DNA of 64,000 bases from a virus: positions 1 to 64,000 of IMG/VR virus record IMGVR_UViG_3300042890_002721; one strand, given 5' to 3'. Positions within the stretch are counted from its first letter, which is position 1. The number at the start of each line of letters is the position of its first letter. The notes under the pieces are model-generated. The model was not told where the DNA came from. It did no database searches and was given only the letters and a program-made list of their open reading frames with translations. A program made the position numbers and the translations under genes. Positions 22,721-31,259 of this stretch are shown here, piece after piece.

Positions 22721-23257
22721 TTAATTATTATTTGATTTGTATTCGTTAGTAAGTTTTAAGGCCCATTCATCAACCCAATTTTCATAATAACCTCTTAATT
22801 TTTGTAACACTAAACTAACTTTGTCATCTAGTTCAATATCTTTCATAGTAGTTTGTATATCACCAGCAGCTAAATCCATTTTAAAATGAATACCAGAATC
22901 TTCACTTTGTCTTTGTAAGAATGTACCTTCAATAATAACATTTTGGTCTATTGGGTAAATCTTGAAGTTATTTATTTTAACTCTTGGGTCTACAGTATCT
23001 TGTAGTTTTTTCAATTCATCATTAAATACCGCATCTCCAGATACTGGTGATATAGTATCACCTTCAATTTCTTTTGGTTCATTGTTATCTATTGGTTCTG
23101 GTAAATCATCACCAGCTTCTAATGGTACCACATTATTAGGTGCCATTTGAGGTTCAGCAATTTCATCAGCTTCAGTGATTAATTTGCTTTTAAAACCATT
23201 TCTGATGATTTCCATCATTTCTTTGGTTTTGTCGTGTTCGTTTATATTTTCTTTCAT
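22721..23257 (-). CDS. conserved hypothetical protein, 178 aa
   Basis: The N-terminal 80 residues are acidic and Pro-rich (PEPIDNNEPKEIEGD). The remaining domain alternates strands and helices (KINNFKIYPIDQNVIIEGTF; VSLVLQKLRGYYENWVDEWA). It starts MKENINEHDKTKEMM, resembling short leader peptides of phage structural proteins. No family recognised. Spacing to neighbours is 1-3 nt, so it belongs to the lysis operon transcript. Confidence 0.55.
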   Translation of the reverse strand: MKENINEHDKTKEMMEIIRNGFKSKLITEADEIAEPQMAPNNVVPLEAGDDLPEPIDNNEPKEIEGDTISPVSGDAVFNDELKKLQDTVDPRVKINNFKIYPIDQNVIIEGTFLQRQSEDSGIHFKMDLAAGDIQTTMKDIELDDKVSLVLQKLRGYYENWVDEWALKLTNEYKSNNN

Positions 23258-23260
23258 ACT

Positions 23261-23872
23261 TTAGTTTGTTTCTATTTTATTTTTAAACTCTTGAAAATCC
23301 CAAGCTGGTGATAAATCAGTAAAGTGTCTTTCTAAATTACTTTTATAAATAACACCTTCATAACCATTGAAATTTTCAACCTTTGTATTATGTATTATAG
23401 ATGTCATTGGTATATCGAATTCATTACATAATAACTTAACTAAATCTTTAGCTGACTCCATTTGTTCTTCAGTATATGGTGTCCAATAATTATAACCTCT
23501 CCATTTTTTTTCAATTATTTTAATTGGTTCTTTATAAATATGACCAACCCATGTAATATATTGGTTTTTTATTTTATCTTTCAACAACCAACCATCATTG
23601 TCTAATAATATCACAATACTTTTATCCTCTAATTCTTTATCACCAAAATATTTGGATTGAAATTTTGGTTCAAAGTGTTTATAAATAGAACCAGCCGCAT
23701 CAATTGTAAATGCAGCTGTTTTTTGGTATTTACCATTATATCTATGTAACCAACCATTATAATGTTTCATCTCATTATTATTGGTGTGACCTATAACTAT
23801 TTGTTTTTTAGTATTTTCAATTTGCAAATAATTACTAGATGGTAATTTATATTTAATCTCATCAATTATCAT
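23261..23872 (-). CDS. N-acetylmuramoyl-L-alanine amidase, 203 aa
   Basis: An amidase_2-type zinc enzyme that cuts the bond between muramic acid and the stem peptide. Features in order: IVIGHTNNN with a zinc His near residue 28, KTAAFTIDAAGSIYKHF, KSIVILLDNDGWL, YWTPYTEEQMESAKDLV, HNT near 160 and RHFTDLSPAWDF, where the second zinc His and Asp are expected. Length suits a phage or virion amidase. There is no signal peptide. It overlaps the membrane-protein gene upstream by 4 nt. Confidence 0.82.
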   Translation of the reverse strand: MIIDEIKYKLPSSNYLQIENTKKQIVIGHTNNNEMKHYNGWLHRYNGKYQKTAAFTIDAAGSIYKHFEPKFQSKYFGDKELEDKSIVILLDNDGWLLKDKIKNQYITWVGHIYKEPIKIIEKKWRGYNYWTPYTEEQMESAKDLVKLLCNEFDIPMTSIIHNTKVENFNGYEGVIYKSNLERHFTDLSPAWDFQEFKNKIETN

Positions 23873-25122
23873 TGTTTACGTCTGAAAAAAAACTTGTTGT
23901 TATCACCATCCTTGATGTGTTTGTTTGAACCTATCCTTTCAATTGTGTTTGTACCTTTTGATGGAGGAACTGGAACTGAATAACCTCTATTCTCTTTAAC
24001 CTCTTTAATATCTTCAACTTGTATTTTCCCATTAGGTATTACTGGTTCTTTTTTATAAATTGGAACCTCTATTTCTTTTTCACTAACAAATGTTGTTATT
24101 TCTGGTTCTTCAATAACTTCTTCAATAACTTCTACACCCTCATTTACAGCATCATTTGGAGTATCACTTACGGCATCATTAATAGCTAACCAAGATGATG
24201 GCACTTGTGGTTCTATGGTTTCTTCATTTTCAACATCATGTCTCATGTAAACATTTGGTGTTGCTGGGTCTGGAATCCCATCCCAAACTTTCATTTCTGT
24301 TTGTGTTAGTTTAGGTTCTAGTGGTGTTTGTTTACCTTCTAGTTGAAAGATTCTATTGGTTGCTAATATCAATGCTATTGCCAATGGGTCAAAAACAAAT
24401 ATAAGTAGTAAAATCATATAGTTAACAACATTATCCATTGGTATACCAGTTAACCCAGAAATATATTTTAATGGTCCAACTTCACCAGCTACATCACTAC
24501 CAGCTTTTAATTCTAATGCTTGTACATTATATTTACTAACTGAGTCAGATAATGAGATATTTTTAGTATTTAATTCATCAATCTCAAGTGATAATTTTTG
24601 AATCTCTTTATTTGAACCTTCGATATCTCTCCTTACCTTATCTTTACTGTAGTTACCTTGGGTGTTATCAATTCTATTTTCTTGGTTTGTTCTTAACCCA
24701 GATAATTGATTTATTCGTTTAGTTTTAGTTTCAATTATTGATTTATTTTCAGTTATTGATTTATCAAATATTTCTTTTTTAGCTATTAAAACATCAACCT
24801 CACCTTCATGAATCTCTAATTTATTCGCAGTCTTTTGATATGCGTTTGATAAGAAGCCATAAATACCAGCAGATGTTATAATCATAAGTACACCAACACT
24901 TATAGTTAAATAAATTTTAAGTGTTGTTGCTAATTTATCCCAATACGTGTGTAATGCTGTTGTTGTAACTATTTTACCTAATTCTAAAACACTGGCCATT
25001 ATAATAACAGCTGTACTAGCACCAGCAAATAACTGACTAAGACCCCATATAGAAAAATATGCAGCACAACCAGCAACGGCTAATGCTAACACCAACATTA
25101 CATAACTAAACCTAATTTTCAT
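23869..25122 (-). CDS. large membrane protein with coiled coil, 417 aa
   Basis: Membrane segments near residues 5-30, 35-55, 70-95 and 235-255 surround a long coiled coil (~105-205). The C-terminal ~160 residues are acidic, with IEEVIEEPE repeats and a basic end. I recall related large membrane proteins in phages of marine bacteria, with unknown function; they may reshape the host envelope or host membrane transport. It has a TATTTATA box at 25138-25145. Confidence 0.65.
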   Translation of the reverse strand: MKIRFSYVMLVLALAVAGCAAYFSIWGLSQLFAGASTAVIIMASVLELGKIVTTTALHTYWDKLATTLKIYLTISVGVLMIITSAGIYGFLSNAYQKTANKLEIHEGEVDVLIAKKEIFDKSITENKSIIETKTKRINQLSGLRTNQENRIDNTQGNYSKDKVRRDIEGSNKEIQKLSLEIDELNTKNISLSDSVSKYNVQALELKAGSDVAGEVGPLKYISGLTGIPMDNVVNYMILLLIFVFDPLAIALILATNRIFQLEGKQTPLEPKLTQTEMKVWDGIPDPATPNVYMRHDVENEETIEPQVPSSWLAINDAVSDTPNDAVNEGVEVIEEVIEEPEITTFVSEKEIEVPIYKKEPVIPNGKIQVEDIKEVKENRGYSVPVPPSKGTNTIERIGSNKHIKDGDNNKFFFRRKQ

Positions 25123-25137
25123 TGTATATATTTTAAT

Positions 25138-25145
25138 TATAAATA
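25138..25145 (-). promoter_or_regulatory. TATTTATA box
   Basis: Coding-strand TATTTATA, 15 nt before the ATG at 25122, between it and the sigma gene's stop. Confidence 0.45.
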
Positions 25146-25973
25146 CTAATCATTAATTAAAGTGAACAAATCATGTGCATTATGTCTTAATTTTCTAAGT
25201 GCCTTTTCTTTGATTTGTCTAATTCTTTCTTTTGTTAAACTATATTTTTCACCTATAGCTTCAAGTGTCATTGCTTCACATTGTGTATTAACACCAAAAT
25301 AAGATTCAATAATTTCTCTTTCTCTATCATCTAAAACACTAAGAGTTTTATTTATTTGGTCTTTAACTCTTTTATCGATTATTAATTCTTCTTCTTCAAC
25401 TTCACTAGCTATTAATTGAATCAATTCATCACCTTCTTCATTGATACTCTCATTCAAAGATGCACATTTAGGGAAGTATAACATACTTGAAGTGTCTTTG
25501 TCTTTATCTTTGATTTCACCAAATACTGGTTCTCTTTCATTTTCATATTCAAATTTAGCAATTTCTTTATTTAAATATGATATTTTGTTAATTACATTTG
25601 CTGGTAATCTAACCATTCTAGCATTATCGTTAAGACCTTGTATGATTGATTGCCTAACCCACCAAACAGCGTAAGAGATAAATCTAAAACCACGTTTATG
25701 GTCAAATCTAGAAGCAGCTTTTATTAAACCATAATTACCCTCATTAATCAAATCGGATAATGGTAATCCTTGTCCTTGATATTCTTTAGCAACAGAAATT
25801 ACAAATTTTAAATTAGCTTGAACCAATTCATGCATTGCTTTATCATCACCATTTTTTATTTTCTTAGCTAATTCAACTTCTTGTATAGGTGTTAATATTG
25901 TTGATTTTCTAACATCTTTAAAATATTTACCTATGCTATCATCATTGTCAAAATTTACGTATTTTTTACTCAT
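25146..25973 (-). CDS. sigma-70 family factor, Bacteroidetes RpoD-like, 275 aa
   Basis: All core sigma regions are present in order: region 1.2 (SIGKYFKDVRKSTILTP), 2.1-2.4 (HELVQANLKFVISVAKEY; GNYGLIKAASRFD; ISYAVWWVRQSI), region 3 and region 4.2 (MTLEAIGEKYSLTKERIRQI). Region 1.1 is absent and the size (275 aa) matches the ~287-aa primary sigma factor of Bacteroidetes, so it was probably captured from a host. It would recruit host RNA polymerase to TAnnTTTG promoters, many of which are seen here, including one at its own gene (26017-26047). The T4 late sigma gp55 is much shorter and different. Confidence 0.95.
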   Translation of the reverse strand: MSKKYVNFDNDDSIGKYFKDVRKSTILTPIQEVELAKKIKNGDDKAMHELVQANLKFVISVAKEYQGQGLPLSDLINEGNYGLIKAASRFDHKRGFRFISYAVWWVRQSIIQGLNDNARMVRLPANVINKISYLNKEIAKFEYENEREPVFGEIKDKDKDTSSMLYFPKCASLNESINEEGDELIQLIASEVEEEELIIDKRVKDQINKTLSVLDDREREIIESYFGVNTQCEAMTLEAIGEKYSLTKERIRQIKEKALRKLRHNAHDLFTLIND

Positions 25974-26016
25974 TAAAATTCATAATTTCTTATCTTTTCG
26001 TTATTTTTGTATTATA

Positions 26017-26047
26017 CAAATATACGCATAAAAACCTTAAAAGTCAA
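26017..26047 (-). promoter_or_regulatory. Bacteroidetes-type promoter of the sigma factor gene
   Basis: TTG (26045-26047) within CTTGAC, 20 bp, TATATTTG (26017-26024), 43 nt before the ATG. A weak stem (26031-26054) overlapping the spacer could end the upstream gene. Confidence 0.75.
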
Positions 26048-26060
26048 GGGTTTTAGCATA

Positions 26061-26591
26061 TTAAATCCATAAAAAACTTAAAATTTCTTTTTCATATTCA
26101 CTCATATTTTCAACACCATTATCTATTATTTTATCTTGTAAGTCGTTCTTCTCTTTATGAGTCATTTTACTTATATCGTCTTTGGTTAGTCTATCAGTTT
26201 TTAAAGATTGTCTTAATGGTCTAATATGACTTTTAATATCTTTTGTACTTGATGACATCTCAACATCTTTTAAGAATTCAACAGCTCTTTCATCTAAATC
26301 ACTTTCAGCCATTTCTTTTAAAAAACCAAATAACCCATCATTAACTTCTTTTTTATTGATATTAAAACCAGAATTTTCCTCATTTAAATCAAATAATAAA
26401 AAGTTCCTTTGGTTCAACTTAAAAAAATCACTTAACTCTTTAGGTGTTAATGCTGATGTGAATGTAGCTAGTAAAATACCTCTAGCATCTAATAAATTAA
26501 TTTTAGAATCCGAAACTTTTTCGATTTCTAATTTAATACTACCATGGGTGTTAGCACCCATTATAACTATACAATAATTTCTAAATTTCAT
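26061..26591 (-). CDS. hypothetical protein, 176 aa
   Basis: The N-terminal 75 residues are strand-rich (RNYCIVIMGANTHGSIKLEIE) and resemble small regulatory beta domains; the rest is charged and helical (HIRPLRQSLKTDRLTKDDI). No recognised family. It has a strong promoter 18 nt upstream and sits between the gp46-like and sigma genes, so an early or middle function in replication or transcription is plausible. Confidence 0.55.
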   Translation of the reverse strand: MKFRNYCIVIMGANTHGSIKLEIEKVSDSKINLLDARGILLATFTSALTPKELSDFFKLNQRNFLLFDLNEENSGFNINKKEVNDGLFGFLKEMAESDLDERAVEFLKDVEMSSSTKDIKSHIRPLRQSLKTDRLTKDDISKMTHKEKNDLQDKIIDNGVENMSEYEKEILSFLWI

Positions 26592-26608
26592 AATAACTTT
26601 ATTTTTAA

Positions 26609-26639
26609 CAAAGATACTAATAATTATCTAACAAATCAA
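26609..26639 (-). promoter_or_regulatory. Bacteroidetes-type promoter
   Basis: TTG (26637-26639), 20 bp, TATCTTTG (26609-26616), 17 nt before ATG 26591. Confidence 0.75.
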
Positions 26640-29012
26640 CTATTTTAAATTTAAGCTTGATATATTATCATTACCTTTAACAACTGTAACAACGTTATCT
26701 GCCCAATCCTTAACCAAGTCATTGTGCGTAATTAAGAATACAATATCATACATATCTTTTATTTTATCAAACAATGGTTTAAGTTTTTCAATGTTTTCTG
26801 GTGCTACTTTACCTAACACTTCATCAAATGTGATGAAATTAGGCATTGGTAATGTGGATATTTTACCTAGTACACCTCTCAATGCTAAACTAGATGCCGT
26901 TTTTTCAAACCCACTACCAGATTTCAATAATTTAGATACTCCATCTTTGATTATTAAAAACTCAACGTCATTCTTATCATTCATAAATATCTCGATTTCG
27001 AAATCACACACATCTTCTAATAATCTTTGAACCTCAGAGTTAATAATTGGTAATACTGAACGTAATACTAATTTACTAATACCTTTTTTACCCACCAAAT
27101 CAATATAGACCTTAAATACTTTTTCTACCTCTTCTTCTTTTTTAATTGTTTCAATCAATTTATTTTTAATCTCAATTGAAGATTTATTTAAATTAATATC
27201 ATTACCAACTCTTTCAATATTGGTTATTGTATCATCTTTGGTTCTATTAGAAACAACTAATTTAGTTTTAACATTCTCAACTTCACTATCAACTCTTTTG
27301 TTTAGTTCAATAGCTTCTTTGTTAAGTTTATACTTCTTAAGTTCATTCATCTTAGATGAAACATCGTTTCTTAAAGCACCAATTTCAACATCAATTCTAT
27401 CTCTACTTAATTCTAATTTATTTTTATTATCGATTACTTCTTTGATAGTGTTTAAAGATTCTAATTCTTCATTGATACTTTTGATTAATAAACCTAATTT
27501 GGTTACATCACTTTTGATTAATTCGATTTGTTTTTTATGACCATCTATGTGTTCAGAGTTATCAACATCATCTAATTTTCTGTTACATGATTGACAAATA
27601 CCACCAGCAACCAAATCATCAACAACTATTTCCAATCGACTAACCTCGGCACTCTTAACGGCCTTATCAGATGTTTGTGTTGTTAAATCTTTTGTTAATT
27701 CGTGGTGACGGTCCTCATCAAAACTAACTTCACCAATCTCTTTAATTTCATCAACAACTTTGTTAAAGTTAGCTAATAATATTTTACCATTTTCGGTTAT
27801 TGTTTTAATATCACCTTCTAATTTAGATGGATTAAGCTCAGAAATAGTAACATCTATTTTTTCTTTACTATTTAACAATCTATCATTCTCATTACTTAAA
27901 TCAGTAATTTCTTTTTTGGTTGATTCAAGACGTTCATTTAATGTTTTTTCTAATTCAACTGCTAAAACACCTTTTTCTTTGTGGTCATCAATTTCTTGAT
28001 TTAATGTAATCACATCAAAATCATTAGATTTTTTCTTTTTAGCAAATTCATTATACATAGTTCTAACAGCAGCTTCTTTCATTTCTAAAACTTCCAGACC
28101 AATAAGTCTAGTAAGTATCTTTCCAGATTCTGTTGTTGTTAAACCAATCAAATCATCTAAATTATTTTCAGTTGCCAATACAAGCATCTCAAAATCTTTT
28201 TCAGTACCAATAGTTTCTTTTAATTTTTTAGTAGTTGCTTTAGCATCTTCCTCATTTAATTCCTTTTCAGTACCATCTGGTAATAACTCATAGTAATTAA
28301 CTTTATTCGTAACTGTCCATTCACCAGTTTTCTTTTGTGAACGTCTCATTTTACGCTCTATAATGACTTCATCACCTTCTAAATCAATCATACCACGCAC
28401 AACTAATTCATTTTTATCACTATATGTATTAAAAATTTGCTCATTCTTATCTGTTTTGGTTGTTGTACCATGACACAAGAATTTAATACCATCAATTGTG
28501 AATGTAGTTTTCCCACCTTGATTAGCTGGAACTGAATTAACAACTGTTAAACCTTTTAATTTAGAAAATGGAACATAATTATCCTCACCAAAACATAAGA
28601 AATTATTAACCATAAGCCATTTCATTGACCATGTTTTATGTTGTGAAGAATTTAAATCCACATTTAGCTCACCATTAACTTTGTTATCCAAAGCTATTAT
28701 TCTATCAAAATCGATAACTTTACCATCTCTTTCAATAATCTCTTTCATAAGAGCTCTTTGGTAATTAACATCCATGATATTTTCAATACCAGCACCACTA
28801 ATTTCAATTAATTCACCCTTTTCATTCTTCTTAACTGGTCTATAGACAACATTAATATTGTTCCTATTCACACCGTATTTAGAAGCAAAATAGTTTCTAA
28901 TTTTAATCTTATTATCTTTACTGTAATTATGTGGTAAATCATCCCAATACACTTTAATTTTAGAGTGTGTTGATATCATTGTTTTATCTAGTGTTTCAAT
29001 ATTATTCTCCAT
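26640..29012 (-). CDS. gp46/SbcC/Rad50-like recombination ATPase, 790 aa
   Basis: Large subunit of the recombination nuclease that resects DNA ends. A Walker A-like PANQGGKTTF occurs at ~162-171, coiled coils flank a zinc hook (CQSC) near residue 495, and the C-terminal lobe has the signature SGSGFEKTASSLALR and Walker B FITFDEVLG. Unusually, about 130 residues precede the ATPase core, which normally starts at the N-terminus. The partner gp47-like nuclease gene lies 1.1 kb upstream in the same operon. Together they feed recombination-dependent replication. Confidence 0.93.
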   Translation of the reverse strand: MENNIETLDKTMISTHSKIKVYWDDLPHNYSKDNKIKIRNYFASKYGVNRNNINVVYRPVKKNEKGELIEISGAGIENIMDVNYQRALMKEIIERDGKVIDFDRIIALDNKVNGELNVDLNSSQHKTWSMKWLMVNNFLCFGEDNYVPFSKLKGLTVVNSVPANQGGKTTFTIDGIKFLCHGTTTKTDKNEQIFNTYSDKNELVVRGMIDLEGDEVIIERKMRRSQKKTGEWTVTNKVNYYELLPDGTEKELNEEDAKATTKKLKETIGTEKDFEMLVLATENNLDDLIGLTTTESGKILTRLIGLEVLEMKEAAVRTMYNEFAKKKKSNDFDVITLNQEIDDHKEKGVLAVELEKTLNERLESTKKEITDLSNENDRLLNSKEKIDVTISELNPSKLEGDIKTITENGKILLANFNKVVDEIKEIGEVSFDEDRHHELTKDLTTQTSDKAVKSAEVSRLEIVVDDLVAGGICQSCNRKLDDVDNSEHIDGHKKQIELIKSDVTKLGLLIKSINEELESLNTIKEVIDNKNKLELSRDRIDVEIGALRNDVSSKMNELKKYKLNKEAIELNKRVDSEVENVKTKLVVSNRTKDDTITNIERVGNDINLNKSSIEIKNKLIETIKKEEEVEKVFKVYIDLVGKKGISKLVLRSVLPIINSEVQRLLEDVCDFEIEIFMNDKNDVEFLIIKDGVSKLLKSGSGFEKTASSLALRGVLGKISTLPMPNFITFDEVLGKVAPENIEKLKPLFDKIKDMYDIVFLITHNDLVKDWADNVVTVVKGNDNISSLNLK

Positions 29013-29406
29013 AAAAATCTCTTTTATTTTTGTTTCGTTCTAATTCTAACTTTTGTAACGTACTATTCCATTCTTTTTGAAAATGTTCAGAATCTTTCTT
29101 ATAAGAATCACGTTCCCCTTCAAGTTTTGTTACCTTTTCAGATAGTTCTTTTGTTTGTGAATCGTCAGTTATATAAACTTCTTTTTCAACTGTAATTTCT
29201 TTTATAACTTCCACAATCTTTTCAACTGGTACTTCTACAATCTTCTCAATTATTTTATCTTTTGGTTGAGCTATTGGTGATGAACCAAATTTTTCAGCAG
29301 TAAAGCCTTGTTTGATTAATTTTATTATAAATTCATCAATATTTGAGATATCATTGACTCTACAATAATCCCAAATCTCATCTTTAAGGTTCTTCGGTAT
29401 CTCCAT
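29002..29406 (-). CDS. hypothetical coiled-coil protein, 134 aa
   Basis: The first ~40 residues (EIPKNLKDEIWDYCRVNDI...) resemble a short helical domain found at the start of several phage proteins. A Val/Glu repeat (VEKIVEVIKEITVEKEV) and a long charged coiled coil follow. It overlaps the gp46-like gene by 11 nt and may be a structural partner, but this is only context. Confidence 0.6.
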   Translation of the reverse strand: MEIPKNLKDEIWDYCRVNDISNIDEFIIKLIKQGFTAEKFGSSPIAQPKDKIIEKIVEVPVEKIVEVIKEITVEKEVYITDDSQTKELSEKVTKLEGERDSYKKDSEHFQKEWNSTLQKLELERNKNKRDFYGE

Positions 29407-29623
29407 CTAGTCCTAATATTAAATCTTTAACATCTTTATCTGTTTGGTGAAGAAATTGAATTTCTCCGTTGTTGGTATCCACATATACCGTCAAAACTTT
29501 GTTATTTGTCATAACATAAGTATTTCCATCTCTAGCTAATCCGAACTCACCATTTACAATGATAAAGTCATCCATATCAGCTGGAATGCTATTAATGTAC
29601 GTTTTTAATTCTGTTAACTTCAT
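29384..29623 (-). CDS. hypothetical protein, 79 aa
   Basis: Starts MKLTELKTYINSIPADMDDF and continues with strands reading FIIVNGEFGLARDGNTYV; similar short beta proteins occur in phages. It overlaps both neighbours by 23-32 nt, so the reading frames are tightly packed. No function known. Confidence 0.55.
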   Translation of the reverse strand: MKLTELKTYINSIPADMDDFIIVNGEFGLARDGNTYVMTNNKVLTVYVDTNNGEIQFLHQTDKDVKDLILGLDGDTEEP

Positions 29624-30107
29624 TTATCTTCATTTTTAATTTTTTAACATTTTCATACTGACTAAGTAATTTTTCTAATCGATTTGGTTTTAATGTTTTA
29701 TATGTAGAATCTAAAAATTCAATAGCTGAGTTTTGGTTGAAGTTATCTAAAAGTTCCTTAGCAATATCATTTATGATTTCTAAACCATTATCTATCTCTA
29801 ATGAATAGTCTATACTTTCAACACTTTCCTCTATTAAGTATGGTGTGAATAAGTTAATTAATTCTTCTAATTCAAACTCTGGTATTCTAAACCATTCGGT
29901 TCTACTTGTTTTACCAGAGTTTTCATTAACAGCTAATATCCTATGTCTACTATACCTATTATGTAATTCAATTTCTGGTATTTCTGAAATACCAATTAAA
30001 ATAAGTGTCGGGTTATTGGCTCTTATTTGTTTGTATCTTCTATCTATATTATCCGTTTTTCCAATCTTGTATAAACCATTGGCTTCCATTAAATAAGTAA
30101 TAATCAT
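29592..30107 (-). CDS. T5orf172-type (GIY-YIG-like) protein, 171 aa
   Basis: The N-terminal ~85 residues match the T5orf172/MUG113 pattern: YLMEANGLYKIGKTDNIDRR, then a short insertion, HNRYSRHRI and EWFRI. These are compact relatives of GIY-YIG nucleases. The remaining ~85 residues are helical. It lies inside the gp47-gp46 operon, overlapping both neighbours by a few bases. I saw no duplicated gene end beside it, so it may be a resident nuclease. Confidence 0.8.
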   Translation of the reverse strand: MIITYLMEANGLYKIGKTDNIDRRYKQIRANNPTLILIGISEIPEIELHNRYSRHRILAVNENSGKTSRTEWFRIPEFELEELINLFTPYLIEESVESIDYSLEIDNGLEIINDIAKELLDNFNQNSAIEFLDSTYKTLKPNRLEKLLSQYENVKKLKMKINEVNRIKNVH

Positions 30108-30916
30108 AAATTAGTAATTTTCTCAGAACCACTTTCAATATCTTCAAGTGATTTTATTCTAAATTGATAATAAGGAAATCTATTATCAACATCATGTTCT
30201 GTAAATGTTTTTGATTCAATATCCCAAAACAAAAAACCATGCTTAGTAACGTTTTCACCAAAATCTTGTTGAATAAGACTTGATGGGTAAGCAATTGGAA
30301 TACCTTTATGGATAAATGATTGTCTTTTATGTATATCACCTAACATAACAATATCACACCCTTCAAATATATCTAAACCAGCACCATGGTCAAAATCATA
30401 ACCAATATCTGTTTTAGCATTCATTATTGGTGCATGGAACAACCCAATGTATGTTTTATCATCACCAAATTCAATTCTAGCACTTTCAATATCTGGTTTA
30501 CTATTATCTTCAAATATTGAATATACACACCAAACAATATTGTCATCCAAATAACATTTAGACTCTTTGAAATAATTTATATTTGCATCTGGTAAGAATT
30601 GTACCATTGGTGTGATACTATCCATACGGTCTTTATTATTCTCTAATAAATCATGGTTACCAGCGATAACTATAACTGGTGCTATCTCTTCCAATTTTCT
30701 TAGAAACCATGTCCCTAACATAAGTTGTTCATTTGATATAACAATCTTTTGATGAACCAAGTCACCAGCAACAAGTATTCTAACTTCATCCTTTTCATAT
30801 CCTTCAACCAACTCGATAATGTCTTTATATAGGTTTCTAAAAACCTCTTTATACTCATTATGTAGTCTCATTGTTCTGATATGAATATCAGCCATGTGTA
30901 TAATTTTCTTTACCAT
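30104..30916 (-). CDS. gp47/SbcD/Mre11-like nuclease, 270 aa
   Basis: A metallophosphoesterase with all conserved blocks: ADIHI (residues 9-13), GDLVH (51-55), GNHD (~91), GLFHAP (~162) and MLGDIHKRQ (~192). It is the nuclease partner of the gp46-like ATPase. At 270 residues it is shorter than T4 gp47, with a reduced C-terminal capping region. It overlaps the T5orf172-type gene by 4 nt. Confidence 0.93.
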   Translation of the reverse strand: MVKKIIHMADIHIRTMRLHNEYKEVFRNLYKDIIELVEGYEKDEVRILVAGDLVHQKIVISNEQLMLGTWFLRKLEEIAPVIVIAGNHDLLENNKDRMDSITPMVQFLPDANINYFKESKCYLDDNIVWCVYSIFEDNSKPDIESARIEFGDDKTYIGLFHAPIMNAKTDIGYDFDHGAGLDIFEGCDIVMLGDIHKRQSFIHKGIPIAYPSSLIQQDFGENVTKHGFLFWDIESKTFTEHDVDNRFPYYQFRIKSLEDIESGSEKITNL

Positions 30917-30922
30917 TTATAA

Positions 30923-31258
30923 TTATTTTTTATATCCGTTTAATCTTTTTATTTGTCCATTAAGTTTTTCAACTTCTTTATTAATATATTCATTTAAAGA
31001 AAAAATAGCATCTTCTATATAAATAAAAATTCCAAAACCAACAGATTTATTTCCATCATTAATAATTTCTGGTTTTTTCTCCCATTGTTTACCGAAACTT
31101 AATCGAATACCATTCCATTCACTTTTTATTTCACGGTATTCACAACTACCCATACTTAATTCAAGACCTTCAATCATTAACTCTACTATAGTAAAATTTT
31201 TATCATCAACGTAATAAATTGTATCACCTAATTTTAAGTCTTTACCAGTTTTGAACAT
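30923..31258 (-). CDS. hypothetical protein, 111 aa
   Basis: An N-terminal strand-rich part (GKDLKLGDTIYYVDDKNFTIVEL) and a C-terminal coiled coil (EYINKEVEKLNGQIKRLNGYK). The GDTIYYVD pattern is a small SH3-like motif common in phage proteins. It sits between the gp47-like and PD-(D/E)XK genes. No function known. Confidence 0.55.
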   Translation of the reverse strand: MFKTGKDLKLGDTIYYVDDKNFTIVELMIEGLELSMGSCEYREIKSEWNGIRLSFGKQWEKKPEIINDGNKSVGFGIFIYIEDAIFSLNEYINKEVEKLNGQIKRLNGYKK

Positions 31259-31259
31259 A

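Noticed and set aside
29592-30107. T5orf172-type gene as a recent insertion
   Set aside because: No duplicated gene ends were seen on either side, unlike the other endonuclease genes.
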